Below are positions 52,432 through 60,582 of a stretch of DNA of 64,000 nucleotides, piece after piece. Both the position numbers and the translations under genes were made by a program. Source of the stretch: CAXTSE01 sp964246985 (GTDB lineage: Bacteria; Actinomycetota; Actinomycetes; Actinomycetales; Microbacteriaceae); NCBI GenBank assembly GCA_964246985.1, contig CAXTSE010000009.1, forward strand, positions 1 through 64,000, read 5' to 3'. Every line of letters starts with the position of its first letter. Positions within the stretch are counted from its first letter, which is position 1. Under the pieces are notes generated by a model, which worked only from the letters and a program-made list of their open reading frames with translations, did not search any database and was not told where the DNA came from.

Positions 52432-53661
52432 GTGACAGACATCAGGAGGAGCGTCGACGCCGTCTGGCGCATCGAGAGCCGACGCATCGTCGCGACGCTC
52501 GCCAAGATGACCGGCGACGTCGGCCTCGCCGAGGATCTGGCGCAGGAGGCCCTCGTCGATGCGCTGCAGCAGTGGCCCGAGAGCGGCGTCCCGCAGAACC
52601 CCGGCGCCTGGCTGACCGCGGTCGCCAAGCGGAAGGCGATCGACGGATGGAGGCGCCGGGAGCGCCTGGACGACCGGTACCGCGGCATGGCCCGCGATCT
52701 CGACGAGACGACGGACGACGACTGGGAGCCGATCTCCGACGACCAGCTGCGGCTCATCTTCACGGCCTGCCATCCGGTGCTGTCGCGCGAGGCACAGGTC
52801 GCGCTGACCCTGAAGGTCGTCGGCGGTCTGGCCACCGACGAGATCGCGCGGCTGCTGCTCGTCCCCGTGGCGACGGTGCAGCAGCGCATCGTGCGAGCGA
52901 AGAAGACGCTCGCGGCAGCGGGAGTCCCGTTCGAGGCGCCCGACCCGGCGGAGTGGAGCGCGCGCGTCTCGGCGGTGCTCGGCATCGTGTACCTCGTCTT
53001 CACGGAGGGCTACGCGGCGACCTCGGGCGAGCGCTGGATCCGCGCCGAGCTCGCGAACGAGGGCCTCCGCCTCGGCCGAGTGCTGGCGGCGCTGCTGCCG
53101 CATGAGCCCGATGTGCACGCGCTCGTCGCCCTGATGGAGCTCCAGGCGTCCCGGTTCGGCGCTCGCGTCGCGCGCGACGGCAGCTCGATCCTGCTGGCCG
53201 ACCAGGACCGCTCGCGCTGGGATCGTGCGCAGATCGAACGCGGGCGGGCGGCTCTGCGGCGGGCGGATGCGATGGGACGCGGCCGGAGGAGCTACGGCCT
53301 GCAGGCGGCGATCGCCGAGTGCCACGCGATCGCCCCGAGCGTCGAGGCCACCGACTGGGAGCGGATCGTCGTGCTGTACGAGGCACTCGGGCGCATCGCG
53401 CCGAATCCCGTTGTCGACCTGGGCCGCGCTGTCGCGGTGTCGATGGCGACGGGACCCGCGTCGGCGCTGCTGATCGTCGACGGGATCGCGGAGGACGGCT
53501 CGCTGCGCGGCTCGCCACTGCTGCCGAGCGTGCGGGGAGAGCTGCTGACGCGACTGGGCCGCGTCGACGAGGCGCGATCCGAGCTGGTGACGGCGCTCGA
53601 GCTCACCGCGAACGAGCGCGAGCGGGACGTGCTGCGCGGCAAGATCACCGACCTCCGCTGA
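52432..53661 (+). CDS. ECF sigma factor of the ECF42 group with long C-terminal extension
   Basis: A 409-residue protein. Residues 1-170 are sigma regions 2 and 4 (GLAEDLAQEALVDALQQWP; LTLKVVGGLATDEIARLLL, VPVATVQQRIVRAKKTL). The 240-residue extension is helical/TPR-like: IVYLVFTEGYAATSGERW, EPDVHALVALMELQASR, and DWERIVVLYEALGRIAPNPVVDLGRAVA. There is no anti-sigma gene; in ECF42 proteins the extension itself controls activity. Coupled to the DGPF gene upstream. GTG start with no clear RBS. Confidence 0.93.
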   Translation: MTDIRRSVDAVWRIESRRIVATLAKMTGDVGLAEDLAQEALVDALQQWPESGVPQNPGAWLTAVAKRKAIDGWRRRERLDDRYRGMARDLDETTDDDWEPISDDQLRLIFTACHPVLSREAQVALTLKVVGGLATDEIARLLLVPVATVQQRIVRAKKTLAAAGVPFEAPDPAEWSARVSAVLGIVYLVFTEGYAATSGERWIRAELANEGLRLGRVLAALLPHEPDVHALVALMELQASRFGARVARDGSSILLADQDRSRWDRAQIERGRAALRRADAMGRGRRSYGLQAAIAECHAIAPSVEATDWERIVVLYEALGRIAPNPVVDLGRAVAVSMATGPASALLIVDGIAEDGSLRGSPLLPSVRGELLTRLGRVDEARSELVTALELTANERERDVLRGKITDLR

Positions 53662-53692
53662 GCCGGCGACAGCGCCGACCGCCGTGTCGGTG

Positions 53693-53717
53693 GTCATGTG
53701 TACGGTGTTCACATGAC
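53693..53717. promoter_or_regulatory. 25-bp operator-like palindrome over the MFS gene start
   Basis: GTCATGTG and CACATGAC are exact 8-base inverted arms around a 9-base centre. The centre holds TACGGT, the -10 box six bases before the MFS ATG (53713), and the right arm contains the start codon. A repressor bound here would block a leaderless promoter. Likely a TetR- or MarR-type operator; which regulator is unknown. Confidence 0.6.
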
Positions 53718-55038
53718 GGATCAGCCTGCAGCCCAGCCCGCGATCGGGATCAGCGCCGACGACACCGGCTGGCGGCGCAACGTCGCCCTGTTCCTCACGG
53801 GTCAGACGGTCTCGCTCTTCGGATCGATGATCGTCCAGTACGCGGTCATGTGGTACGTCACGTTCGAGACGCGATCGGGTGTCGCCGTCGCTCTGTACGC
53901 GGTCGCCGCCTTCCTCCCGCAGGGGATCGTCTCGATCTTCGGTGGCACGCTCGCCGACCGCATGAACCGGCGGGTCCTCGTCATGATCGCCGACGGATCC
54001 ATCGCCGCGGCCACGCTCGCGCTCGCGCTGCTCATGCTCAGCGGCGTGACCGACCTGTGGGTCATCTTCCTCGCCGTCGCCGTCCGGTCGGTCGGCGCGG
54101 GCGTCCAGACCCCGGCGGTGCAGGCGATGATCCCGCAGATCGCGCCGGCCGACCAGCTGATGCGGGTCAACGGCATCTTCGGCACCATCCAGTCGGCCAT
54201 GGCGCTCCTGGCCCCCGCAGCGGCCGGCGCCGTCTTCGGCATCTTCGGCATCGTGCCGGTGTTCTTCATCGACGTCGTGACAGCGGTCATCGGGATCGTG
54301 TTCCTCGCGATGGTCGCCGTGCCCACCCTGGCGTCCATCGCCGAGAAGACCACCAGCTACCGCGCCGACCTCGTCGAGGGCATGCGCTACATCTGGCACA
54401 ACCGCGTGGTGCGCTGGCTGCTCGGGGTGTTCGCGATCATCTTCCTGCTCACCGTCGCACCGTCCTTCATCACCCCGCTGATGGTGGCCCGCACCTTCGG
54501 CAGCGAGGTGTGGATGGTGACCGTGCTCGAGATCGCGTTCAGCGTCGGCATGCTGCTCGGCGGCGTGCTCGTCTCCACGCTGCTCGCCAAGCGCAGCCGT
54601 ATCGGCCTCATCGTGGTATCGACATTCGGATTCGCGCTGTTCACGATCGGGCTCGGCTTCAGCCCCGACCTGTGGCTGTTCTACAGCTTCATGTTCGGCA
54701 TCGGATTGCTGGTGCCGCTGTTCTCGACGCCGTTCATGACCCTGATCCAGGAGACGGTGGCGCCTGAGATGCACGGCCGCGTCTTCAGCTACGTGGGCAT
54801 CGTGATGGCGCTCGCGACCCCGATCGGCATGTCCGTCTTCGGGCCGCTGGCCGACGTGATCAGCGTGCAGACGCTGCTCGTGATCGCGGGGCTGGTGATG
54901 ATCGTCGTGTTCGTCGTCGCGCTCCTGCTGCCCTCCGGACGCGCAGCCGTGCGGGCGGCGCACCGCCCCGCCGAGGTGACCGTGCCGACGGCGTCGAGTG
55001 ACGAATCCGCCCCCCTCAGCCAACTCGCAGAAAAATAA
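53713..55038 (+). CDS. MFS transporter (multidrug/effector exporter type)
   Basis: A 441-residue 12-TM protein. The A-loop GGTLADRMNRRVLVMIADG between TM2 and TM3 and PEMHGRVFSYVGI in the second half fit the MFS_3/MdtG-like exporter group. A GTG at 53698 gives five more residues but is inside the promoter; the ATG at 53713 is six bases after TACGGT. Probably drug/toxin efflux under a repressor binding the palindrome at its start. Confidence 0.88.
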   Translation: MTDQPAAQPAIGISADDTGWRRNVALFLTGQTVSLFGSMIVQYAVMWYVTFETRSGVAVALYAVAAFLPQGIVSIFGGTLADRMNRRVLVMIADGSIAAATLALALLMLSGVTDLWVIFLAVAVRSVGAGVQTPAVQAMIPQIAPADQLMRVNGIFGTIQSAMALLAPAAAGAVFGIFGIVPVFFIDVVTAVIGIVFLAMVAVPTLASIAEKTTSYRADLVEGMRYIWHNRVVRWLLGVFAIIFLLTVAPSFITPLMVARTFGSEVWMVTVLEIAFSVGMLLGGVLVSTLLAKRSRIGLIVVSTFGFALFTIGLGFSPDLWLFYSFMFGIGLLVPLFSTPFMTLIQETVAPEMHGRVFSYVGIVMALATPIGMSVFGPLADVISVQTLLVIAGLVMIVVFVVALLLPSGRAAVRAAHRPAEVTVPTASSDESAPLSQLAEK

Positions 55039-55073
55039 CGAACAGGTAACTAGACAGCGTTACCGTTCCGTTA
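55036..55073. repeat. AT-rich hairpin at the MFS stop codon
   Basis: TAACG-AAC-GGTAAC on the left pairs with GTTACC-GTT-CGTTA on the right with two one-base bulges and an 8-base loop TAGACAGC. It starts on the TAA stop of the MFS gene. It is AT-rich relative to the window and is followed by TATACCTTT. It could be a terminator, or an operator for whatever is transcribed to the right. Confidence 0.5.
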
Positions 55074-55190
55074 TACCTTTCAAGAGCGGAAGTTGTTTGC
55101 TGTGGCAGGTTCCGCGGAATGTGATTGCAGGACACTCTTGGTGCAAGGGAGAAGGCCGGCCGCTCGCCTCTGCGGCCGGCCTTCAATCAT
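55074..55190 (+). ncRNA. candidate small RNA ending in an intrinsic terminator
   Basis: Between TTATACC (55071-55077 region) and a strong terminator lies about 100 bases without a coding frame but with structure: the palindrome TTCCGCGGAA, and TTGCA...TGCAA hairpin. The terminator is downstream. It may instead be just the 3' UTR of the MFS mRNA. Confidence 0.3.
55152..55183 (+). terminator. strong intrinsic hairpin
   Basis: AAGGCCGGCCGC and GCGGCCGGCCTT form a perfect 12-bp stem with an 8-base loop (TCGCCTCT), followed by CAATCATTCC. It ends the MFS transcript or a small RNA. Confidence 0.75.
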
Positions 55191-55308
55191 TCCCGGCCCC
55201 GTCCTCTCGCTCTGATCCGGACGTCGTCGCCGCGTCCTCGCCGTGCGCGGATCACCCCCGCGCCTCGTGCACCTTATGGGGATCCCTTCGTCATGTCGAA
55301 GAAAACTA

Positions 55309-55340
55309 TTGACTATAGCTTTTAGGTGATCCACTATAGC
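55309..55340 (+). promoter_or_regulatory. promoter with twin CTATAG sites before the alpha/beta hydrolase
   Basis: TTGACT (55309-55314) and CACTAT (55332-55337) are 17 bases apart, and CACTAT ends six bases before the ATG at 55344, a leaderless promoter. The octamer ACTATAGC occurs twice (55312-55319, 55333-55340) exactly 21 bases apart, two helical turns, each with a palindromic CTATAG. This could bind the TetR protein encoded downstream. Confidence 0.55.
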
Positions 55341-55343
55341 CAC

Positions 55344-56177
55344 ATGACCTCGACACCCTCTCCCCAGGCCGGCACCACCCGCTACATCGTCCGCCCCGAA
55401 GGGCGCATCGCGTACGACGTCCAGGGCGACGGACCGCTCGTCGTCCTCGTCCCCGGCATGGCCGAGCTGCGCTCGTCGTACCGCCACCTGACCCCGGCTC
55501 TCGTGGCCGGCGGGTACACCGTCGCCACGACCGACCTGCGCGGGCACGGCGAGAGCGACACGTCGTTCACCGCGTACGGAGATATCGCGACCGCCTCCGA
55601 CATCCAGGCGCTCATCACCGAGCTCGGCGGGTCGGCCGTCATCGTCGGCAACTCGCTGGCCGCCGGCGCCGCGGTGATCGTCGCCGCCGAGCACCCCGAC
55701 CAGGTCGACGGCCTCGTGCTCGTCGGGCCGTTCGTCCGCAACCCGCCATCGAACGCGCTCACCCGCGGCATCTTCCGGGCGATGATGGCGCCGATGTGGG
55801 TCGCCGCGATGTGGAAGGGCTACATGCCGTCCCTCTACGCGGGCCGCAAGCCCGCCGACTTCGAGGAGTACCGCACCGCCGTCGTCGCGAGCCTGAAGCG
55901 CCCCGCCTACGGCAAGGCCTTCTCCCTCACGACCCAGCAGGCCACGCACGACCCCGCCGAGGCGAAGCTCGGCGCGGTCACGGTGCCCGCGATCGTGATC
56001 ATGGGCGAGAAGGACGCCGACTTCAAGGACCCCGCCGCCGAGGCGAGGTGGATCGGCACGACGCTGGATGCCGAGGTCGTGATGGTCGCCGAGGCCGGCC
56101 ACTACCCGCAGGCCCAGCAGCCCGAGGTCACCGCCGCCGCAGTCCTCCGCTTCCTCGCCTCCGTGCACAATGCCTAG
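55344..56177 (+). CDS. alpha/beta hydrolase
   Basis: A 277-residue hydrolase: VVLVPGMAELRSSYRHL (oxyanion), TTDLRGHGESD, nucleophile Ser in VGNSLAAGAA, Asp in GEKDADF, His in EAGHYPQAQ. Triad complete. Substrate not known; perhaps an esterase or C-C hydrolase. ATG supported by promoter; an earlier GTG (55326) is in the promoter. It overlaps the TetR gene by eight bases, and so is in an operon with tetR, SRPBCC and a second tetR. Confidence 0.88.
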   Translation: MTSTPSPQAGTTRYIVRPEGRIAYDVQGDGPLVVLVPGMAELRSSYRHLTPALVAGGYTVATTDLRGHGESDTSFTAYGDIATASDIQALITELGGSAVIVGNSLAAGAAVIVAAEHPDQVDGLVLVGPFVRNPPSNALTRGIFRAMMAPMWVAAMWKGYMPSLYAGRKPADFEEYRTAVVASLKRPAYGKAFSLTTQQATHDPAEAKLGAVTVPAIVIMGEKDADFKDPAAEARWIGTTLDAEVVMVAEAGHYPQAQQPEVTAAAVLRFLASVHNA

Positions 56178-56805
56178 GGCGGGCCTCACTCCGGACCGCG
56201 TCACCGACGAGGCGGCCATCATGGCCGACGAGGTCGGACTCGACAAGCTGACCCTCTCCGCCCTCGCCGAGCGGCTCGGCGTGCGCCAGCCGTCGCTCTA
56301 CCGCCACATCGACTCGATGGCAGGGCTGCTCCGCAACGTGGCCGTGCAGTCGAAGCGCGAGCTGGGCGAGGTCCTCGCCCTCGCGGCCGTCGGACGCTCC
56401 GGGCCTGACGCCATCCGCGCCATGTCCCACGCCTACCGCGGCTGGGCCCTGGAGCACCCGGCCCGGTACCAGGCGTCGAACCGGATGCCGGCCCCCGGCG
56501 ACATCGAGGACGAGGCCACCTCGATGGCCGCGATCCAGATCATCGCCGACGTGCTGACGTCCTATGAGCTGGAGGGCGACGACGCCGTGGACGCGATCCG
56601 CGCCTTCCGGTCGACCCTCCACGGCTTCGTCTCCTACGAGACGTCCGGGGCGTTCCGGTACAGCGCGAGCGTGGACCGCAGCTTCGATCGCCTCATCAAC
56701 GGCTTCACCGTCGCCCTCACCCGGTGGACGGACCCGACCGGCAACGCCGCGACCAGCAGCACCCCGACATCGAGCATCGACACCGACAGGACGGACAGAT
56801 CATGA
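56170..56805 (+). CDS. TetR/AcrR family regulator (first of two paralogues)
   Basis: A 211-residue regulator. HTH near 28-50 (LTLSALAERLGVRQPSLYRHI) and a WHG-type C-terminal ligand domain with AYRGWALEHPARYQAS and FRSTLHGFVSYE. A Ser/Thr/Asp-rich tail ends it. It overlaps the hydrolase gene upstream and the SRPBCC gene downstream (ATGA), so it likely autoregulates the operon via the CTATAG sites. Confidence 0.9.
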   Translation: MPRAGLTPDRVTDEAAIMADEVGLDKLTLSALAERLGVRQPSLYRHIDSMAGLLRNVAVQSKRELGEVLALAAVGRSGPDAIRAMSHAYRGWALEHPARYQASNRMPAPGDIEDEATSMAAIQIIADVLTSYELEGDDAVDAIRAFRSTLHGFVSYETSGAFRYSASVDRSFDRLINGFTVALTRWTDPTGNAATSSTPTSSIDTDRTDRS

Positions 56806-57272
56806 GCATCGTACTCAGCACCGAGATCGACATCGCGGCGACGCCCGAGGAGGTCTGGGCGGTGCTCAGCGACTTCACCTCGTACGGCGAGTGGAGCAAC
56901 TTCTCCCGCGTCACGGGTACGGCGGAGACCGGCTCCACACTCGCCATGCGGATGCCGGGGATGACCTTCCGGTCGACGGTCACGGCCGCCGAGCCGAACA
57001 GCACGCTGCAGTGGTCGGCCAGGATCATCTCCGCGAAGCTGTTCCTGGGGCAGCACACGTTCACCCTCACCCGCCGCGCCGACGGGACGACCCACCTCGA
57101 CAACACCGAGACCTTCTCGGGGGCGATCGTCCGGCCGTTCCAGGGTCTCTTCGCGCGGACCCACCAGGACTCCGGCTATGCCGCGTTCAATCGCGCTCTG
57201 AAGGCGCGCGTCGAGCGTCGGGCGGACGCATCGCGCACGGGCACTGTGCTCTCCGACGCGCCCGGCCGCTGA
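56802..57272 (+). CDS. SRPBCC (START-like) family protein
   Basis: A 156-residue helix-grip protein: STEIDIAATPEEVWAVLSDFTSYGEWSNF, then a beta-sheet core and the last helix LFARTHQDSGYAAFNRALKARVE. Polyketide-cyclase/CoxG-like; binds a small hydrophobic ligand. Located between two TetR paralogues; may bind the same compound that induces them (inference). Confidence 0.88.
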   Translation: MSIVLSTEIDIAATPEEVWAVLSDFTSYGEWSNFSRVTGTAETGSTLAMRMPGMTFRSTVTAAEPNSTLQWSARIISAKLFLGQHTFTLTRRADGTTHLDNTETFSGAIVRPFQGLFARTHQDSGYAAFNRALKARVERRADASRTGTVLSDAPGR

Positions 57273-57274
57273 CC

Positions 57275-57844
57275 GTGGGCCGGCGCGGGCTGACGAGCGA
57301 CCTCGTGGTCGAGGCCGCGTCCGCGCTGGCCGACGACCTCGGTCTCGACCGCGTGACGGTGGCCGCCGTCGCCGACCGCCTCGGGGTGCGGCCGTCGTCG
57401 CTCTACAACCACGTCGAGTCCCTGACCGGCCTCCGCCGCAGCGTCTCCCTCCGCGCCGACCGCGAACTGCGGCAGGTGCTGGTCGCGGCGACCGTCGGCA
57501 CGTCGGGGGCGGAGGCCATCCGCGCCCTCTCCCGCGCCTGCCGGGGGTGGGCGCACCTGCATCCCGCCCGCTACCAGGCGTCGCAGGCCACCCCGCAACC
57601 GGCGGGTGGCGATGACGGACGCACGTCGCCCGCCGCCATGGCCGTCATCTCCGACGTCCTCGCAGCCCAGCACCCGGCCGGCTACGAGTCGGCCGACGAC
57701 AGTCTCGCGATCAGGTCGGGGCTCCACGGCTTCCTGACCCTCGAGTCGCAGCACGCCTTCGGCCTCCTCGGCAGCGACAACGACCGGAGCTTCGAGAGGA
57801 TGGTCAGCGGCTTCCCGACGTCCGCCCCGCGAGCGGTGCGGTGA
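57275..57844 (+). CDS. TetR/AcrR family regulator (second paralogue)
   Basis: A 189-residue protein strongly similar to the previous TetR: GLTSDLVVEAASALADDLGLD, VAAVADRLGVRPSSLYNHV, and CRGWAHLHPARYQAS are matching positions. It has lost the Ser/Thr tail. GTG start two bases after the SRPBCC stop. A tandem duplication with a gene in between. Confidence 0.87.
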   Translation: MGRRGLTSDLVVEAASALADDLGLDRVTVAAVADRLGVRPSSLYNHVESLTGLRRSVSLRADRELRQVLVAATVGTSGAEAIRALSRACRGWAHLHPARYQASQATPQPAGGDDGRTSPAAMAVISDVLAAQHPAGYESADDSLAIRSGLHGFLTLESQHAFGLLGSDNDRSFERMVSGFPTSAPRAVR

Positions 57845-57892
57845 TCTCACCTCCCGGCCCCGCTGTCCGTCGTCGCCTCTAGAGTTGTCCTC

Positions 57893-58330
57893 GTGAGTAG
57901 ACGCTCGGATGCTGTCAACGCCTGGGAGGCGCTGTATCGCGCACAGGTGGCCGTGTTCCGGCAGATGCGTGCCGACTTCCCCGACGACGAGATCACCCTC
58001 ACCGAGTACGACGTGCTGTTCAACCTCTTCCGGCAGCCCGAGCGGCGGGCGCGCATCCGAGACCTGACGCCCCAGCTGCTGCTGAGCCAGCCGAGTGTCA
58101 GCCGCCTCATCGAGCGTCTGGCAGCGCAGGGGCTCGTCACGCGCGAGACCGATGCCGCCGACGCCCGAGGCACCCTCGTCACGCTGACCGACGCCGGCGA
58201 GGCCCTCTTCCGTCGCGTCGGCGCCGAGCACGCCACCTGGATCGCCGAGCGCATGAGCGTCCTCACCCCCGCGGAGCTGGCCCGCCTCGCCGTGCTGACC
58301 GACAAGCTCCGGCTCGGAGTGCGTCCGTGA
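57893..58330 (+). CDS. MarR family regulator in operon with photolyase
   Basis: A 145-residue winged helix: LTEYDVLFNLFRQPERRARI, LTPQLLLSQPSVSRLIERLAAQG, ADARGTLVTLTDAGEAL. GTG is seven bases after TAGAGT. Its stop overlaps the photolyase GTG by four bases, so it is coupled to the photolyase and may control it. Confidence 0.88.
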   Translation: MSRRSDAVNAWEALYRAQVAVFRQMRADFPDDEITLTEYDVLFNLFRQPERRARIRDLTPQLLLSQPSVSRLIERLAAQGLVTRETDAADARGTLVTLTDAGEALFRRVGAEHATWIAERMSVLTPAELARLAVLTDKLRLGVRP

Positions 58331-59688
58331 GCTCGGCTCCCACCATCGTGTGGCTGCGCGACGACCTGCGCATCGGGGACAACCCCGCGCTCCGGGCGGG
58401 TGTCGACCGCGGTGCGCCGCTGGTCGTGCTGTACCTCCTCGACGAGGCCAGCCCCGAGATCCGACCTCTCGGCGCCGCGAGCAGGTGGTGGCTCCACCAC
58501 AGCCTCGAGGCGCTGGGTGCCGACATCTCGTCGCGCGGCGGCACGCTGGTGCTGCGGCGGGGAGCCGCGGCGACCGAGGTACCCCGGCTGGTCTCCGATC
58601 TGGACGCCGGCGCCGTCTACTGGAACCGCCGATACGGCGCGAGCCGCGAGATCGACGCCCGACTGAAGACCGAGCTGCGCGACGCGGGCCTCGAGGTTCA
58701 GAGCTTCTCTGCCAACCTGCTCGTCGAGCCGTGGACGGTGCAGAACGATCAGGGCGGGTCGTACAAGGTCTTCACGCCCTTCTGGCGAGCGGCGCGCGAG
58801 CAGCCGGTGCGCGATCTGGTGGCGACCCCGCGCTCGATCCCTGCCGCCCCCTCCGGCGTGGCCGGCGACGACCTCGCCGACTGGGAGCTGCTGCCCACGC
58901 ACCCCGACTGGGCCGCGGGGCTCCGCGAGGCGTGCGATCCCGGAGAGAAGGCCGCGCACCGACGGCTCGAGCGCTTCGTGCACGAGGTGCTGCCCGATTA
59001 CCACCGCCGCGACGAGCCCGGCACCGAGGCCACGTCGGGACTCAGCCCGCACCTGCGCTTCGGCGAGATCAGCCCGGTGCAGATCTGGCATCGCGTGCAG
59101 GGCGACGTGCCGACCGCCGCGACGCGCAACGTGGCCAAGTTCCTCAGCGAGGTCGGGTGGCGGGAGTTCAACCACACCGTGCTGTTCTACAACCCGCAGC
59201 TCGCGACGGTGAACGTGCGGCGCGAGTACGACGCGTTCCCGTGGGAGGATCCCGACCCGGCTGACCTCGAGGCGTGGCAGCAGGGCCGCACCGGCATCCC
59301 GCTCGTGGATGCCGGGATGCGCGAGCTCTGGATCTCCGGCCACATGCACAACCGCATCCGCATGGTGACGGCGAGCTTCCTCATCAAGAACCTCCTGGTC
59401 GACTGGCGGATCGGCGAGCAGTGGTTCTGGGACTGCCTGGTCGACGCCGATGAGGCCAACAACCCCGCGAACTGGCAGTGGGTGGCGGGCAGCGGCATGG
59501 ATGCGGCGCCGTACTTCCGCGTGTTCAACCCCGTCCTGCAGGCGACCAAGTTCGACCCCGATGGCACCTACGTGTCGCGCTGGGTCCCCGAGGTCGACAC
59601 CGACGAGTACCCCGAGCCGATCGTCGACCTGGCCCAGAGCCGCCGTGACGCGCTCTCGGCGTACGAGCACGTGAAGTCGGCGAAGTAG
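58327..59688 (+). CDS. phrB: deoxyribodipyrimidine photolyase
   Basis: A 453-residue photolyase: N-terminal antenna-binding domain (TIVWLRDDLRIGDNPALRAG) and C-terminal FAD domain with SGLSPHLRFGEISP, EVGWREFNHTVLFYNP, GIPLVDAGMRELWISGHMHNRIRM split as usual, and the ANWQWVAGSGMDAAPYFRVFNP signature. Repairs UV cyclobutane dimers using blue light. Length typical of class I CPD photolyase. With the rhodopsin gene it points to a light-exposed habitat. Confidence 0.94.
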   Translation: MSSAPTIVWLRDDLRIGDNPALRAGVDRGAPLVVLYLLDEASPEIRPLGAASRWWLHHSLEALGADISSRGGTLVLRRGAAATEVPRLVSDLDAGAVYWNRRYGASREIDARLKTELRDAGLEVQSFSANLLVEPWTVQNDQGGSYKVFTPFWRAAREQPVRDLVATPRSIPAAPSGVAGDDLADWELLPTHPDWAAGLREACDPGEKAAHRRLERFVHEVLPDYHRRDEPGTEATSGLSPHLRFGEISPVQIWHRVQGDVPTAATRNVAKFLSEVGWREFNHTVLFYNPQLATVNVRREYDAFPWEDPDPADLEAWQQGRTGIPLVDAGMRELWISGHMHNRIRMVTASFLIKNLLVDWRIGEQWFWDCLVDADEANNPANWQWVAGSGMDAAPYFRVFNPVLQATKFDPDGTYVSRWVPEVDTDEYPEPIVDLAQSRRDALSAYEHVKSAK

Positions 59689-59694
59689 CGACCG

Positions 59695-60582
59695 CTAGAT
59701 CGGCGGACGACCACCGAGCAGCATGATCGCGCGAGCCGCGGTGAACGCACCCGCCTTGGCCGCCGAGATCGCGTCGCGGTCGGCGACCCAGCGCTGCAGG
59801 AACCCGGCCGCCATGGCGTCGCCGGCTCCCGTCGGGTCGATGACGTGCTGCACGATCGGCGCCGGGATCGGGGTCGCGGTCGGTCCCTCGAAGACGATCA
59901 GCCCGTCCGCCCCCATGGTGAGCACGACGACGTCGAAGAACTCCCGCAGCGCCTTGCCGATGCGCATCGGATGCGCCTCACCGCTCATCAGCTTGCCCTC
60001 GGCGAGGTTGGGGAAGACGATCGTGGCGCCGGCGATGGCGTCCATGAACGGCTTCACCCCGAAGTCGCTCAGGTACCCGGCAGAGCCCGGCGTGACCGAG
60101 ACGGGCACCCCGGCGGCGGTCGCCCGCGCGATGAGATCGCGTGCGCCCGCGATCCCGAAGCCGTCGAGGATGCTGTAGCCGCTGACGTGCAGCAGGGCCG
60201 CGTCATCCAGGAGCCCCGTCGTCACACCGTCCGCCGACAGGGTCGCGTTGGCGCCCCGCTCGGTGAGCATGGTGCGGTGCTGCCCCTCCACGAGGATGAC
60301 GATCGTGCCGGTCGGCACTCCGAGACTCGAGCTGAGGTAGGGCACCACGCCGTGGTCGCGGAAGATCTGCTCGTGCTCGGCGGCGTCGACGGTGCCGACG
60401 CAGCCCACGAAGTCCGTCGGCGCCCCGAGCGACCCGAGCCACGCGGCGGTGTTCGCGGCCGAGCCGCCGGGTCGCGGGCGGATCGTGGAGGCGGTGTCGG
60501 TGTCGAGCCGCACCTCGCCACGCGGCACGACGACGATGTCGTTGACCACATCGCCGATGACGACGATGCGCGAGCCTGTCAC
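59695..60582 (-). CDS. PfkB family carbohydrate kinase, probable pseudouridine kinase
   Basis: A 295-residue ribokinase-fold kinase: VVIGDVVNDIVVVPRG, GGSAANTAAWLGSLGA, and the C-terminal active site DPTGAGDAMAAGFL with catalytic Asp. It overlaps psuG upstream by four bases (GTGA), so phosphorylation of pseudouridine before cleavage by PsuG is the natural reading. The PfkB fold also includes sugar kinases such as ribokinase. Confidence 0.87.
   Translation of the reverse strand: MTGSRIVVIGDVVNDIVVVPRGEVRLDTDTASTIRPRPGGSAANTAAWLGSLGAPTDFVGCVGTVDAAEHEQIFRDHGVVPYLSSSLGVPTGTIVILVEGQHRTMLTERGANATLSADGVTTGLLDDAALLHVSGYSILDGFGIAGARDLIARATAAGVPVSVTPGSAGYLSDFGVKPFMDAIAGATIVFPNLAEGKLMSGEAHPMRIGKALREFFDVVVLTMGADGLIVFEGPTATPIPAPIVQHVIDPTGAGDAMAAGFLQRWVADRDAISAAKAGAFTAARAIMLLGGRPPI

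Noticed and set aside
55292..55325. Ten-codon ORF (ATG...TAG) upstream of the alpha/beta hydrolase
   Set aside because: It overlaps the promoter elements and has no ribosome site; likely chance in an AT-rich spot.
55080..56246. 388-codon minus-strand frame opposite the hydrolase
   Set aside because: Gly/Asp/Val/His-rich shadow of a real alpha/beta hydrolase with an intact triad on the plus strand.
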